A stretch of 20,747 nt of DNA from RGIG6353 sp045594565 (GTDB taxonomy: Bacteria; Bacillota; Clostridia; Oscillospirales; SIG627). How positions within the stretch are numbered: the stretch's first letter is position 1; each line of letters starts with the position of its first letter. Made by a program: the position numbers and the translations under genes. Below are positions 14,987-20,747 of the stretch, piece after piece. The stretch spans positions 1-20,747 of the forward strand of contig JAZNYT010000074.1 in the NCBI GenBank assembly GCA_045594565.1, read 5' to 3'. The notes under the pieces were generated by a model that saw only the letters and a program-made list of their open reading frames with translations, did not search any database and was not told the DNA's origin.

Positions 14987-15802
14987 TTAATAAATATCAC
15001 TTTCGTCGGGGTCTGCAAGTCCCAGTTCTTCTATGCTCTTTGCCTTTACAACGGGCTGCTTTGATACGCCGCCACCTGCATAGGTCAAAGGAATATCCGG
15101 GTCAAGCGTGGACTTTTTAGCCTTCTCCGCCTTCTTGGGCTCTGCGACCTTCTGAGCCTTAGGCTTCTGGTTTCTCTGATTTTCAGGGGACACCACAACC
15201 TTGCGCTGATCGCCTGAGCCTACCGAGAAGGTAGTAACTCCTTCGATGTTCTGTACCTCTGAATGAATGGTACGGCGCTCGTATGCGCTCATAGGCTCAA
15301 GGGCTATATTTCTGCCCTGTCTCTTTGCTCTTGCAGCAGTTTTTTGAGCAAGCTTACGAAGAGCATCCTGACGCTTTTCGCGGTAATTTTCAACGTCTAC
15401 AACGTATCTGCGGTATCCTTCAACACCCTTATTTGCGGCAAGGTTTGTAAGATACTGAAGCGCCTCAAGTATTTCTCCGTGGTGACCGATTATAAGTCCC
15501 ATGTCGTCGCCTGTTACACTGATAATTGCTTCCTTGGCTGAATCCTCTGTAAACACAACGTTTTCGGTGGAAAGCTCAAGGTCACGGAGTACTGTTTTTA
15601 CAAAATTCAAAGCGAGCTCGTCGGGAGTTTCTTCTATCTTTACGCTGATTTTTGCATCCTGCGCACCGATTCCGAAAAGCCCCTTCTTTGACTCTGCTAT
15701 GACCTCATAATTAAGGTCTTCCTTTTTTACGCCTGACTGCTCGGAAGCAAGCTCTATTGCTTCTTCCACAGTTTTGGCGGTTATAACTAATTCTTTTGCC
15801 AA
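14987..15802 (-). CDS. jag: RNA-binding protein Jag/KhpB
   Basis: Jag (SpoIIIJ-associated, KhpB) is a KH/R3H RNA-binding protein linked to cell elongation, division and small-RNA function, usually next to yidC. The 271-residue protein has the Jag-N domain (about 1-52, ending KKGLFGIGAQDAKI). A KH domain follows, with GxxG loop IIGHHGE (G106-G109), then an R3H domain with the R176-x3-H180 motif (SAYERRTIHSEV). The C-terminal 65 residues are a Lys/Pro/Ala-rich tail, longer than in B. subtilis. The start is TTG at 15802, supported by GGGAGGA nine bases upstream and the conserved AKELVITAKTVEEA beginning. No nearby ATG is in frame. It follows yidC by 28 bases. Confidence 0.95.
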   Translation of the reverse strand: MAKELVITAKTVEEAIELASEQSGVKKEDLNYEVIAESKKGLFGIGAQDAKISVKIEETPDELALNFVKTVLRDLELSTENVVFTEDSAKEAIISVTGDDMGLIIGHHGEILEALQYLTNLAANKGVEGYRRYVVDVENYREKRQDALRKLAQKTAARAKRQGRNIALEPMSAYERRTIHSEVQNIEGVTTFSVGSGDQRKVVVSPENQRNQKPKAQKVAEPKKAEKAKKSTLDPDIPLTYAGGGVSKQPVVKAKSIEELGLADPDESDIY

Positions 15803-15817
15803 TGGAAATTTCCTCCC
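15803..15817 (-). promoter_or_regulatory. Ribosome site that decides the TTG start of jag
   Basis: Minus-strand GGGAGGA (15817-15811) is followed by a 10-base palindrome GGAAATTTCC (15813-15804), one more base and TTG (15802-15800). The strong site and conserved N-terminus fix the non-ATG start. The palindrome shares three bases with the ribosome site. Confidence 0.75.
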
Positions 15818-15830
15818 AAAATAAAATATA

Positions 15831-16937
15831 TTACTTCAGAGGTGCTTTGGGGATAATAGAATCTCCCTTAGGCTCGTCCTCTTGTTCGTCTGATAAAATA
15901 CTGCTCTTGGCGGTGTTATCTACGGGTGTTTCTTCGTCGTCATCATCGAAAATGAGTGACTTGCGGTTTGTGTTTTCGGATGCCTTATAGGGCTTTGCCT
16001 TATTCTGTGCGGCGTATGCCTTTTCTGCTGCACGAATCTCCTCCTCGGTCATAGCGGGGATGGGATACATACGGCTTAAAATAAACTGCTGGATAAATGA
16101 AAGAATGGAACGATAAGTCCAGTAAAGACCCATTACCGCAGGCCAACGGAATGCAAGATAAGCAGAGAAAAGAGGCATCATGATATTCATAAGCTTCATA
16201 CTTGACTCGGCTTCTGCATTTGTAGGTGATTGATAAGTGAACTTACGGGTGAGCTTCTGTCCGTAGTATGCAGAAAGGAATGTTATAACGGGGATGATAA
16301 TAAGCTGATATTTTCCATCAAAAGCAGCCCATGGCGTCATGGAGAGATCGAGGAAACTGCCGAACATAGAGAAGTTGGGAATAACGTACCCTTCTACCAC
16401 CGACTTGATAGCATCTGCATCTATATTTGCTATAATTTCTCTGATAAGGGGGATTTCGAACTGTGAAATCTGCTTTGCGCCCATAGAAGCGTAGGTTTCT
16501 GCGAAGCTGGGAGAAATTCCTTCAACTATCTCCTTGAGCTTCATAATAAGGCTCTCGTCCATACCCGAAACGTAGGAGAGAGGTCTCTGAATTACATAGA
16601 AAAGGGCGATAAGAATGGGGAACTGTATAAGGAGAGGAAGGCAACCGGAAAGAGGGCTGAAGTTTTCCTCTTGATAGAGCTTCTGTATCTCCTCCTGCAT
16701 CTTCATCTGTGTGGCGCGGTCTGTTCTGCCCGCATATTTTTTGCGGATAGCCGCTTCCTTAGGACGAAGTTTTGCCTGCTTCTGTGAGTTCTTTTGCTGT
16801 TTTATACCAAAAGGGAAAAGTATAATCTGCACGATAAGTGAAAAGAGAAGAAGGGCAATTGCATAGCCGCCGAAGTTCTCACAGATATCGTAGCAAAATT
16901 TCATTAGCCATCCAAAGGCTTTATAAATAATCTGCAT
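15831..16937 (-). CDS. yidC: Membrane protein insertase YidC
   Basis: YidC/Oxa1 insertase places small membrane proteins into the cytoplasmic membrane, alone or with SecYEG. The 368-residue protein has an N-terminal hydrophobic segment (about 24-43), a charged cytoplasmic hairpin (47-95), LPLLIQFPILIALFYVI (100-116) and later membrane segments (about 213-228 and 253-290). A charged C-terminal tail with an acidic FDDDDEE cluster ends it. The lipobox seen in some Gram-positive YidC is not evident. In the groove helix the residue usually Arg (or Lys) is Gln37 (SLIVQIILFPFGIKQQ), so the conserved positive charge seems absent. Preceded by AAAGGAG. It follows yidD by 21 bases and precedes jag. Confidence 0.95.
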   Translation of the reverse strand: MQIIYKAFGWLMKFCYDICENFGGYAIALLLFSLIVQIILFPFGIKQQKNSQKQAKLRPKEAAIRKKYAGRTDRATQMKMQEEIQKLYQEENFSPLSGCLPLLIQFPILIALFYVIQRPLSYVSGMDESLIMKLKEIVEGISPSFAETYASMGAKQISQFEIPLIREIIANIDADAIKSVVEGYVIPNFSMFGSFLDLSMTPWAAFDGKYQLIIIPVITFLSAYYGQKLTRKFTYQSPTNAEAESSMKLMNIMMPLFSAYLAFRWPAVMGLYWTYRSILSFIQQFILSRMYPIPAMTEEEIRAAEKAYAAQNKAKPYKASENTNRKSLIFDDDDEETPVDNTAKSSILSDEQEDEPKGDSIIPKAPLK

Positions 16938-16958
16938 TTATTGCTCCTTTAACTTTAT

Positions 16959-17168
16959 TCAAGGCACGGGATCATGACCGCCCTTGCAAAACGGATTACA
17001 CCTGAGTATTCGCCACAGAGTAAGAAAAAGTCCCTTGAAAGCCCCGTGCTTTTCAAACGCTTCTATCGCATACTGCGAGCAAGTAGGCGTAAAGCGACAG
17101 CAAGGTGGGAAAAGAGGAGAGATAAACTTTCGGTAAAGCTTAACTAAAAAAATAAAAACGTGTTTCAT
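16959..17168 (-). CDS. yidD: Membrane protein insertion efficiency factor YidD
   Basis: Small membrane-associated factor thought to help YidC-dependent insertion. At 69 residues it is full length, with an amphipathic N-terminus (FIFLVKLYRKFISPL), the cysteine motif CCRFTPTCSQYAIEA (23-37) and the ending RCNPFCKGGHDPVP. Its start codon overlaps the rnpA stop as ATGA, so it is coupled to rnpA, and yidC follows 21 bases later. This is the conserved order of many bacteria. Confidence is high despite the short length. Confidence 0.95.
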   Translation of the reverse strand: MKHVFIFLVKLYRKFISPLFPPCCRFTPTCSQYAIEAFEKHGAFKGLFLTLWRILRCNPFCKGGHDPVP

Positions 17169-17530
17169 TGTTCTTTTCCTGTAACACCAAGTTCTTCAAA
17201 TGCGCGTTTCAAGTCCCGTAGGACATCCTGCATACGAGTAGTTTTCAAAAAACATCTTTTTCTTGCAACAAAAACGAAATAGTAAGGCTTTGTGTTTACG
17301 TCGCTTCCCTCAAGTATTAGAGTGCGGTAAGCCTCGCGAATAATACGGCGCGCTCTGTTGCGCTCTACTGCACCGCCCATCTTTTTACTTGCGGTTATCC
17401 CTATCATAGCGTGGGGCAGACTATTGTTCTTTCTGCAATAAACCGCTACCGTTGGCTGAGGGGAGCTTTTCGCCTTCAAGTACATGCGGGTAAATACCGA
17501 ATTACTCTTAATTGTAAATATTTTTTCCAT
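17165..17530 (-). CDS. rnpA: Ribonuclease P protein component
   Basis: Protein subunit of RNase P, which removes 5' leaders from precursor tRNAs together with the RnpB RNA. The 121-residue protein has the typical N-terminus (IKSNSVFTRMYLKAKS, in place of the common F..VY..G). The RNR signature is GAVERNRARRIIREAYR (53-69), with YYFVFVARKR nearby. The C-terminal helix is normal. AGGAAAT directly precedes the ATG. It sits 99 bases after rpmH and overlaps yidD by ATGA. The rnpB RNA is not in this window. Confidence 0.95.
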   Translation of the reverse strand: MEKIFTIKSNSVFTRMYLKAKSSPQPTVAVYCRKNNSLPHAMIGITASKKMGGAVERNRARRIIREAYRTLILEGSDVNTKPYYFVFVARKRCFLKTTRMQDVLRDLKRAFEELGVTGKEQ

Positions 17531-17629
17531 ATTTCCTCAAATAAAAGGAAAAACCCCCGACTAAAGCCGCCCACAGTTAATGGGTTCGGAATTCTTATCG
17601 GCGGTTTAACATCTGCACTATCTGCTATC
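17531..17629 (-). other. rpmH-rnpA spacer with weak structure
   Basis: No promoter of quality is visible, so rnpA is probably transcribed from the rpmH promoter. On the minus strand a small hairpin CCCA-TTAACTG-TGGG (17584-17570) is flanked by partly complementary CCGCC and GGCGG stretches. A GGGGGTTTTTCC run follows. This could be a processing or attenuation site that lets rpmH be made in excess over rnpA, but the pairing is not strong enough to be sure. Confidence 0.35.
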
Positions 17630-17764
17630 TTAGTAAGTAAGACGTGCTCTTCCTTTTGCTCTGCGTCTCTTGAGAACCTTTCTTCCGTTAGCAGTCTTCA
17701 TTCTCTTACGGAAACCGTGTTCCATCTTTCTCTGTCTCTTCTTAGGCTGGTATGTTCTAAGCAT
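17630..17764 (-). CDS. rpmH: 50S ribosomal protein L34
   Basis: L34, a short basic protein of the large ribosomal subunit. The gene encodes 44 residues, beginning MLRTYQPKKRQRKMEHGFRK and then RMKTANGRKVLKRRRAKGR, which matches L34 across its whole length (usual 44-46). AGAAGGAGGT ends seven bases before the ATG, the strongest ribosome site in the window. It is first of the rpmH-rnpA-yidD-yidC-jag unit, driven by the consensus promoter at 17831-17859. In many Firmicutes the divergent neighbour is dnaA; here it is a co-directional lipoprotein gene. Confidence 0.97.
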   Translation of the reverse strand: MLRTYQPKKRQRKMEHGFRKRMKTANGRKVLKRRRAKGRARLTY

Positions 17765-17820
17765 ATCTGCACCTCCTTCTATAACCATCACGTAAATATA
17801 CGCGTGTTGTCAATTTTTTC

Positions 17821-17859
17821 GTCGCATACCATTATACAGACTTTTATGCGACTTGTCAA
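17821..17859 (-). promoter_or_regulatory. Consensus rpmH promoter with a dyad centred on the -10 box
   Basis: Minus strand: TTGACA (17859-17854), 17-bp spacer, TATAAT (17836-17831), a perfect sigma-A promoter about 66 bases before the rpmH ATG. A 7-bp inverted repeat GTCGCAT / ATGCGAC (17852-17846 and 17827-17821) flanks the -10 box almost symmetrically. One arm starts right after the -35 box and the other covers the likely transcription start. That placement suits a repressor operator or a start-site hairpin in DNA. Confidence 0.85.
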
Positions 17860-17881
17860 TAGTTTTTTTGTTTTTTCTTTC

Positions 17882-17929
17882 GCAAGTTTTGAGTGGCACG
17901 TTGCCATGCCACTCAAAACACGCTTTTTT
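17882..17929. terminator. Strong hairpin downstream of the lipoprotein gene
   Basis: A perfect 13-bp stem (GTTTTGAGTGGCA 17886-17898 and TGCCACTCAAAAC 17907-17919, 8-nt loop) extends by a GC clamp after a 2-nt internal loop. It begins within 9 bases of the lipoprotein stop codon, so it probably caps that mRNA. The T-tract, however, follows the hairpin on the plus strand (GCTTTTTTATTC); the minus strand reads CTTGCG. By the usual rule it would terminate plus-strand transcription better. Confidence 0.7.
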
Positions 17930-19859
17930 ATTCTTCTGTTACGGTTTCAGCTTCTGCTGTTTCTTCGCCCTCTGCTGATTCAGCGTCTTCGGGGAGAATT
18001 TCGCCTTCAACTGCTTCACCTTCGGCAAGCTCGGGATTAAGAAGTGCCGCTTCTTCTTCTCTTCTCTTCTTTTCTTCCTTGGAAATAACCGAGTTATCTA
18101 TTGCGGTTGTTCCGCCGGGACGTGTAGCGGAGAAGGTGGAGAACGTTCCGTTAAGGCTTGCAAGAAGTGCGTTGTAGGTTTCTACGTAGGGCTCGTCCTC
18201 TTCAACGGGATAAAGTCCAAGCAGGTCTTCGTATTTACCCATTCTTGTGGTTGCTTCCTCAAGAACTGCGTCGATTTCGATTTCACCGTTCATAAGACCA
18301 TAAACGTATTCTTTTGCTATTCTGTTGATTTCAGTGAATGCCTTTTCGTCTTCGGCATCTACAGACTCGGAATATCCGATGAATGCGCTCGCCTTGATTT
18401 TAAGGTTTCTTTCAATAGCATCCTGCTGGTAGGTTGCACCAAGTTCTTCGGGTACGTAACCGATAAGGCTGTTACCGAATCTTTCAAATGATATGTTGTA
18501 ATCGTTTGTGAGCTTTGTAACTGTCTTACCATCGGAATTCACCTCGTAATGAACATCCTTTACACCAAAGGTGATAAGGTTACGAAGCTCTTCGTTTGTG
18601 CAGAAGCCTGAAATGAGCTGTACCGCACGGTTAGGATACTTACAAGATGCGCTTACTACGAAAGTAGAACCGAATGCATCCTTTGTAGTTACCTTGGGAT
18701 ATGTGTATGTGTAATAAGAATACTTGTCTGCCTGATCGCCAAGCTGTGCCTTAACCTCGTCGAGAGTTCCCTGGAAGATACCAACTGCAAAATTGGTAGT
18801 CTTGGGGTCAGCGCCCTCTGCTCCGAAGAAGCCTGAGGTGCGGTACTTGTTCATCTTCTTGAAGTGAAGATATGCAACACCCGAGTTCATACCTGAACCG
18901 ATGTCGAAGGTAAATTCAAGCTCGTTTGAGTTTGTTGCTGTTGCTTCAATATTTTTTGTACCGTATGCAGGGAAGTTATCCATATCGTTGTTGTAGAAGT
19001 CGAAGCTCTGGATAGCCTTGGGAGGTGCAAGGAATACTGTGCAATTCTCATTTGCCTTAACGGTATCGAACCACTCGTCAAGTGAGTTGAGCGTAGGAGG
19101 AGTATCTGTGGGAAGCTCAAGTCCGTACTTTTCAACAAGGTCTGTTCTGAATGCATAGTAATAGCCTTCGTTGCTGTCGGCACCAAGCTTTCTGTTAGCA
19201 GGTACACCGTAGTATGAGCCCGCTACCTTTGCAACTGCAATGGTAAGAGGGTTAACGTACTTGGTGATAATGCTGTATGTACTTGTAAGAGGTGATGAAA
19301 TATCAGCAAGTCTCTCACGCTCTATAAGGTCAAGATAGTATGTGTAATCATCTACAAGGAAAAGGTCGAGCTGAACGTCATCAGCCATAGTAACGCTGAT
19401 TTCTTCCATCGATTCTCCACGTGCTTCGTTCCACTTTTCGTATTCTCTCTGTGCACGCTTCTTTTCCTTCTGCTGATCGATATCAAGCGCCTTTGCAGCA
19501 AGTCTTGCAGCCTTTGCAGCAGCAGTAGCAGCCTTTTCTGCAAGCTCTGTTCTTTCTATCTGTTCGTCAACCGAAACGAATGCATTTTCTATCGTTTCGC
19601 CATACTCCTCTCTGCTAAGCAGATGAAGTTCGACAGTAGTCTTATACTTGTCCTCTGTTATCCTATTGATTTCAGACTCTACAAGCTCAATTGCTTCGTC
19701 TGTAGTCCCCTCTTCCTTTATACCGTAAAGGGTAAGGGTTATTGCAGGAATAGTACTTGTTTCTTCTTCGTAATCGGTATCTACGTCCGAGCATGATGTA
19801 AGAAGCAGGGACATACACATTGCTACAAGAAGGAGCAAGCTTATAATCTTATTTCTCAT
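17928..19859 (-). CDS. Extracellular solute-binding-protein-like lipoprotein
   Basis: Probable membrane-anchored substrate-binding protein of an ABC importer, ligand unknown. The ATG at 19859 is chosen because GAGGAGGT lies just before it; an upstream in-frame TTG at 19874 overlaps that site. The 643-residue protein has a lipoprotein signal (hydrophobic 6-20, lipobox LLTSC, lipidated C23). A first lobe (TLTLYGIKEEGTTDEAIELVE) follows. An Ala/Lys/Glu-rich helical segment (about 98-150) interrupts the domain. After it come typical binding-protein features (DLFLVDDYTYYLDLI, SYYGVPANRKLG, AFRTDLVEKYGLELP, TLDEW-like, PNRAVQLISGF). The last 55 residues are an acidic Glu/Ala tail. No permease or ATPase genes adjoin it. 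It has its own promoter. Confidence 0.82.
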   Translation of the reverse strand: MRNKIISLLLLVAMCMSLLLTSCSDVDTDYEEETSTIPAITLTLYGIKEEGTTDEAIELVESEINRITEDKYKTTVELHLLSREEYGETIENAFVSVDEQIERTELAEKAATAAAKAARLAAKALDIDQQKEKKRAQREYEKWNEARGESMEEISVTMADDVQLDLFLVDDYTYYLDLIERERLADISSPLTSTYSIITKYVNPLTIAVAKVAGSYYGVPANRKLGADSNEGYYYAFRTDLVEKYGLELPTDTPPTLNSLDEWFDTVKANENCTVFLAPPKAIQSFDFYNNDMDNFPAYGTKNIEATATNSNELEFTFDIGSGMNSGVAYLHFKKMNKYRTSGFFGAEGADPKTTNFAVGIFQGTLDEVKAQLGDQADKYSYYTYTYPKVTTKDAFGSTFVVSASCKYPNRAVQLISGFCTNEELRNLITFGVKDVHYEVNSDGKTVTKLTNDYNISFERFGNSLIGYVPEELGATYQQDAIERNLKIKASAFIGYSESVDAEDEKAFTEINRIAKEYVYGLMNGEIEIDAVLEEATTRMGKYEDLLGLYPVEEDEPYVETYNALLASLNGTFSTFSATRPGGTTAIDNSVISKEEKKRREEEAALLNPELAEGEAVEGEILPEDAESAEGEETAEAETVTEE

Positions 19860-19935
19860 GGGAAACCTCCTCAATATAATACAAAGAAAATTACTGTGAC
19901 GGGCATTCGCACGGCACTATATCATAAACAAAGTT

Positions 19936-19964
19936 ATTTTACACTATTGTGAGTCTTATGTCAA
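19936..19964 (-). promoter_or_regulatory. Sigma-A promoter of the lipoprotein gene
   Basis: Minus strand: TTGACA (19964-19959), 17-bp spacer, TAAAAT (19941-19936). Transcription would start near 19929, leaving a leader of about 70 bases with no clear regulatory fold. No terminator is evident between the upstream nucleosidase gene and this promoter, so some readthrough is possible. Confidence 0.85.
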
Positions 19965-20013
19965 GTGAGAAAATACCCAATTAACATAGTAATATTTTAT
20001 GAAAATTCACAAT

Positions 20014-20706
20014 TTACAAACTTTTAATAATTTCAGACAGTGTTTCTCCCGCCTGAGTCGATGCGGCTTCGGCAAAGGTGTCGTAGCTCATACCTGCATT
20101 GTTGTCGGCAAAATCCGAAATACTTCTTATCACGAGAAATGGTATTCCGTTGATAATACAGGTCTGTGAAATAGACGCGCCCTCCATTTCAACACAGGAG
20201 CCAGAAAGCTCTTCTCTGAGGTAACGGCTTTTTTCACTATCCTCCACAAAAGAGTCTCCGCTTACAATGCGCCCTGCAACGTAGTTCTTTATTCTCCCTT
20301 CCCTTTTCAGCTTTTCACAAGCAGACTCTGCAAGCGACACCAGCTTTTCGTCACATCTGAATACACTCGTTTTAAGATTTACGTCCTCTTCAAGCAATGA
20401 CATAGGGTAAAAATCATGATAGGTAGTATCCTTCGCAACAACCATATCAAGAACCGAAAGACTTTTGTCAAGTCCTCCGGCTATTCCCACGTTTATAACG
20501 TAATCAGGAGAAAAACGGTCGATTATACGCTGAGTTGCAACTGCACTGTTCACCTTTCCGATACCCGAAACGGTAGCAATTACAATGTGCCCCGAATATT
20601 CGCACTTATATATTGCGTTCTTTTCATCAATGAGCTTTGCTCCGAAATTATCTCTTATATATGCTATCTCTTTGTCCATTGCGCATATTACGGCAACCGT
20701 ACTCAT
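20014..20706 (-). CDS. mtnN: 5'-methylthioadenosine/S-adenosylhomocysteine nucleosidase
   Basis: Cleaves adenine from methylthioadenosine and S-adenosylhomocysteine, detoxifying by-products of SAM-dependent reactions such as the RsmG methylation encoded nearby. The 230-residue protein fits the family. AMDKE carries the catalytic glutamate E13; VSGIGKVNSA (46-55) and VGIAGGLD (73-80) form the phosphate/ribose region. VEMEGAS has the ribose-binding E175, and SDFAD has the general-acid aspartate D198. No ribosome site precedes the ATG. It overlaps an upstream TGA as ATGA, suggesting translation coupled to a preceding gene that runs off the window. Confidence 0.95.
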   Translation of the reverse strand: MSTVAVICAMDKEIAYIRDNFGAKLIDEKNAIYKCEYSGHIVIATVSGIGKVNSAVATQRIIDRFSPDYVINVGIAGGLDKSLSVLDMVVAKDTTYHDFYPMSLLEEDVNLKTSVFRCDEKLVSLAESACEKLKREGRIKNYVAGRIVSGDSFVEDSEKSRYLREELSGSCVEMEGASISQTCIINGIPFLVIRSISDFADNNAGMSYDTFAEAASTQAGETLSEIIKSL

Positions 20707-20747
20707 TTTATCACAAGTCGGATCGTAGCCATGTCGTTCTGTGAGCC
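20703..20747 (-). CDS. 3' end of an upstream gene, cut by the window edge
   Basis: The last 45 bases contain a minus-strand frame of 14 codons ending in TGA (DMATIRLVIK is its tail). The stop overlaps the mtnN start codon as ATGA. That arrangement, and the lack of a ribosome site for mtnN, suggest the end of a co-transcribed gene. The piece is too short to identify. The mtnN frame is also open to the window edge, so this assignment is tentative. Confidence 0.4.
   Translation of the reverse strand, partial: GSQNDMATIRLVIK

Noticed and set aside
17808..17813. Second rpmH promoter from the TTGACA on the minus strand at 17813-17808
   Set aside because: The sequence 17-18 bases downstream (TGATGG) is not a usable -10 box.
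17765..17927. Replication origin next to rpmH
   Set aside because: No DnaA-box cluster or AT-rich unwinding repeats. The interval is fully explained by the rpmH promoter, its leader and the lipoprotein 3' hairpin.
19860..19874. TTG start for the lipoprotein at 19874
   Set aside because: The extra codons are the ribosome-binding sequence itself (GAGGAGGT). The ATG at 19859 has ideal spacing and gives a normal signal peptide.

Overview
This window looks like a chromosomal stretch from an anaerobic Clostridia-type Firmicute, probably an uncultured gut lineage. The basis is Gram-positive style A-rich intergenic regions, strong AGGAGG-type ribosome sites, near-consensus sigma-A promoters (TTGACA/TTGAAA, 17 bp, TATAAT), the order rpmH-rnpA-yidD-yidC-jag-mnmE-mnmG-rsmG, and a DUF4830-like protein. 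That lineage assignment is inference. All genes look intact. I see no CRISPR array, insertion sequence, phage gene, tRNA or rRNA.

Left part (1-5.7 kb, all minus strand). A four-gene unit runs leftward: a histidine phosphatase, an ABC-F ATPase, an RsuA-family pseudouridine synthase and a small membrane-anchored DUF4830-like protein, closed by an intrinsic terminator at 1752-1775. The next promoter (1720-1748) abuts that terminator and drives rnhA-mnmA. A long inverted repeat at 2247-2298 encloses the ribosome site and start codon of the DUF4830-like gene.

Middle part (5.7-10.9 kb). A plus-strand CE4-type deacetylase without signal peptide converges on a minus-strand glycosidase pair (GH3 beta-glucosidase-like, then GH36 alpha-galactosidase-like). 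The pair shares one promoter and also lacks signal peptides, so it probably works on imported oligosaccharides. A soluble inorganic pyrophosphatase is divergent from the pair; the two promoters lie back to back with -35 boxes 7 bp apart.

Right part (10.9-17.9 kb, minus strand). This is the conserved ribosome, RNase P, membrane-insertion and tRNA-modification cluster: rpmH, rnpA, yidD, yidC, jag, then a terminator-like hairpin, then mnmE, mnmG, rsmG. MnmE/MnmG (cmnm5 group) and MnmA (2-thio group) modify the same wobble uridine, and all three genes lie in this window. In many Firmicutes dnaA and oriC adjoin rpmH. Here rpmH is followed upstream by a solute-binding-like lipoprotein and an MTA/SAH nucleosidase, so that junction is rearranged.

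The window is mostly housekeeping. I found no convincing new defence or biosynthetic system. The points worth a second look are regulatory (start-codon hairpin, dyad centred on the rpmH -10 box, terminator between jag and mnmE, hairpin with its T-tract on the unexpected strand) or protein-level (YidC with Gln at the usual groove Arg/Lys position, lipoprotein with an Ala-rich helical insertion). Two starts were set to internal ATGs: mnmG at 13539 and the lipoprotein at 19859.
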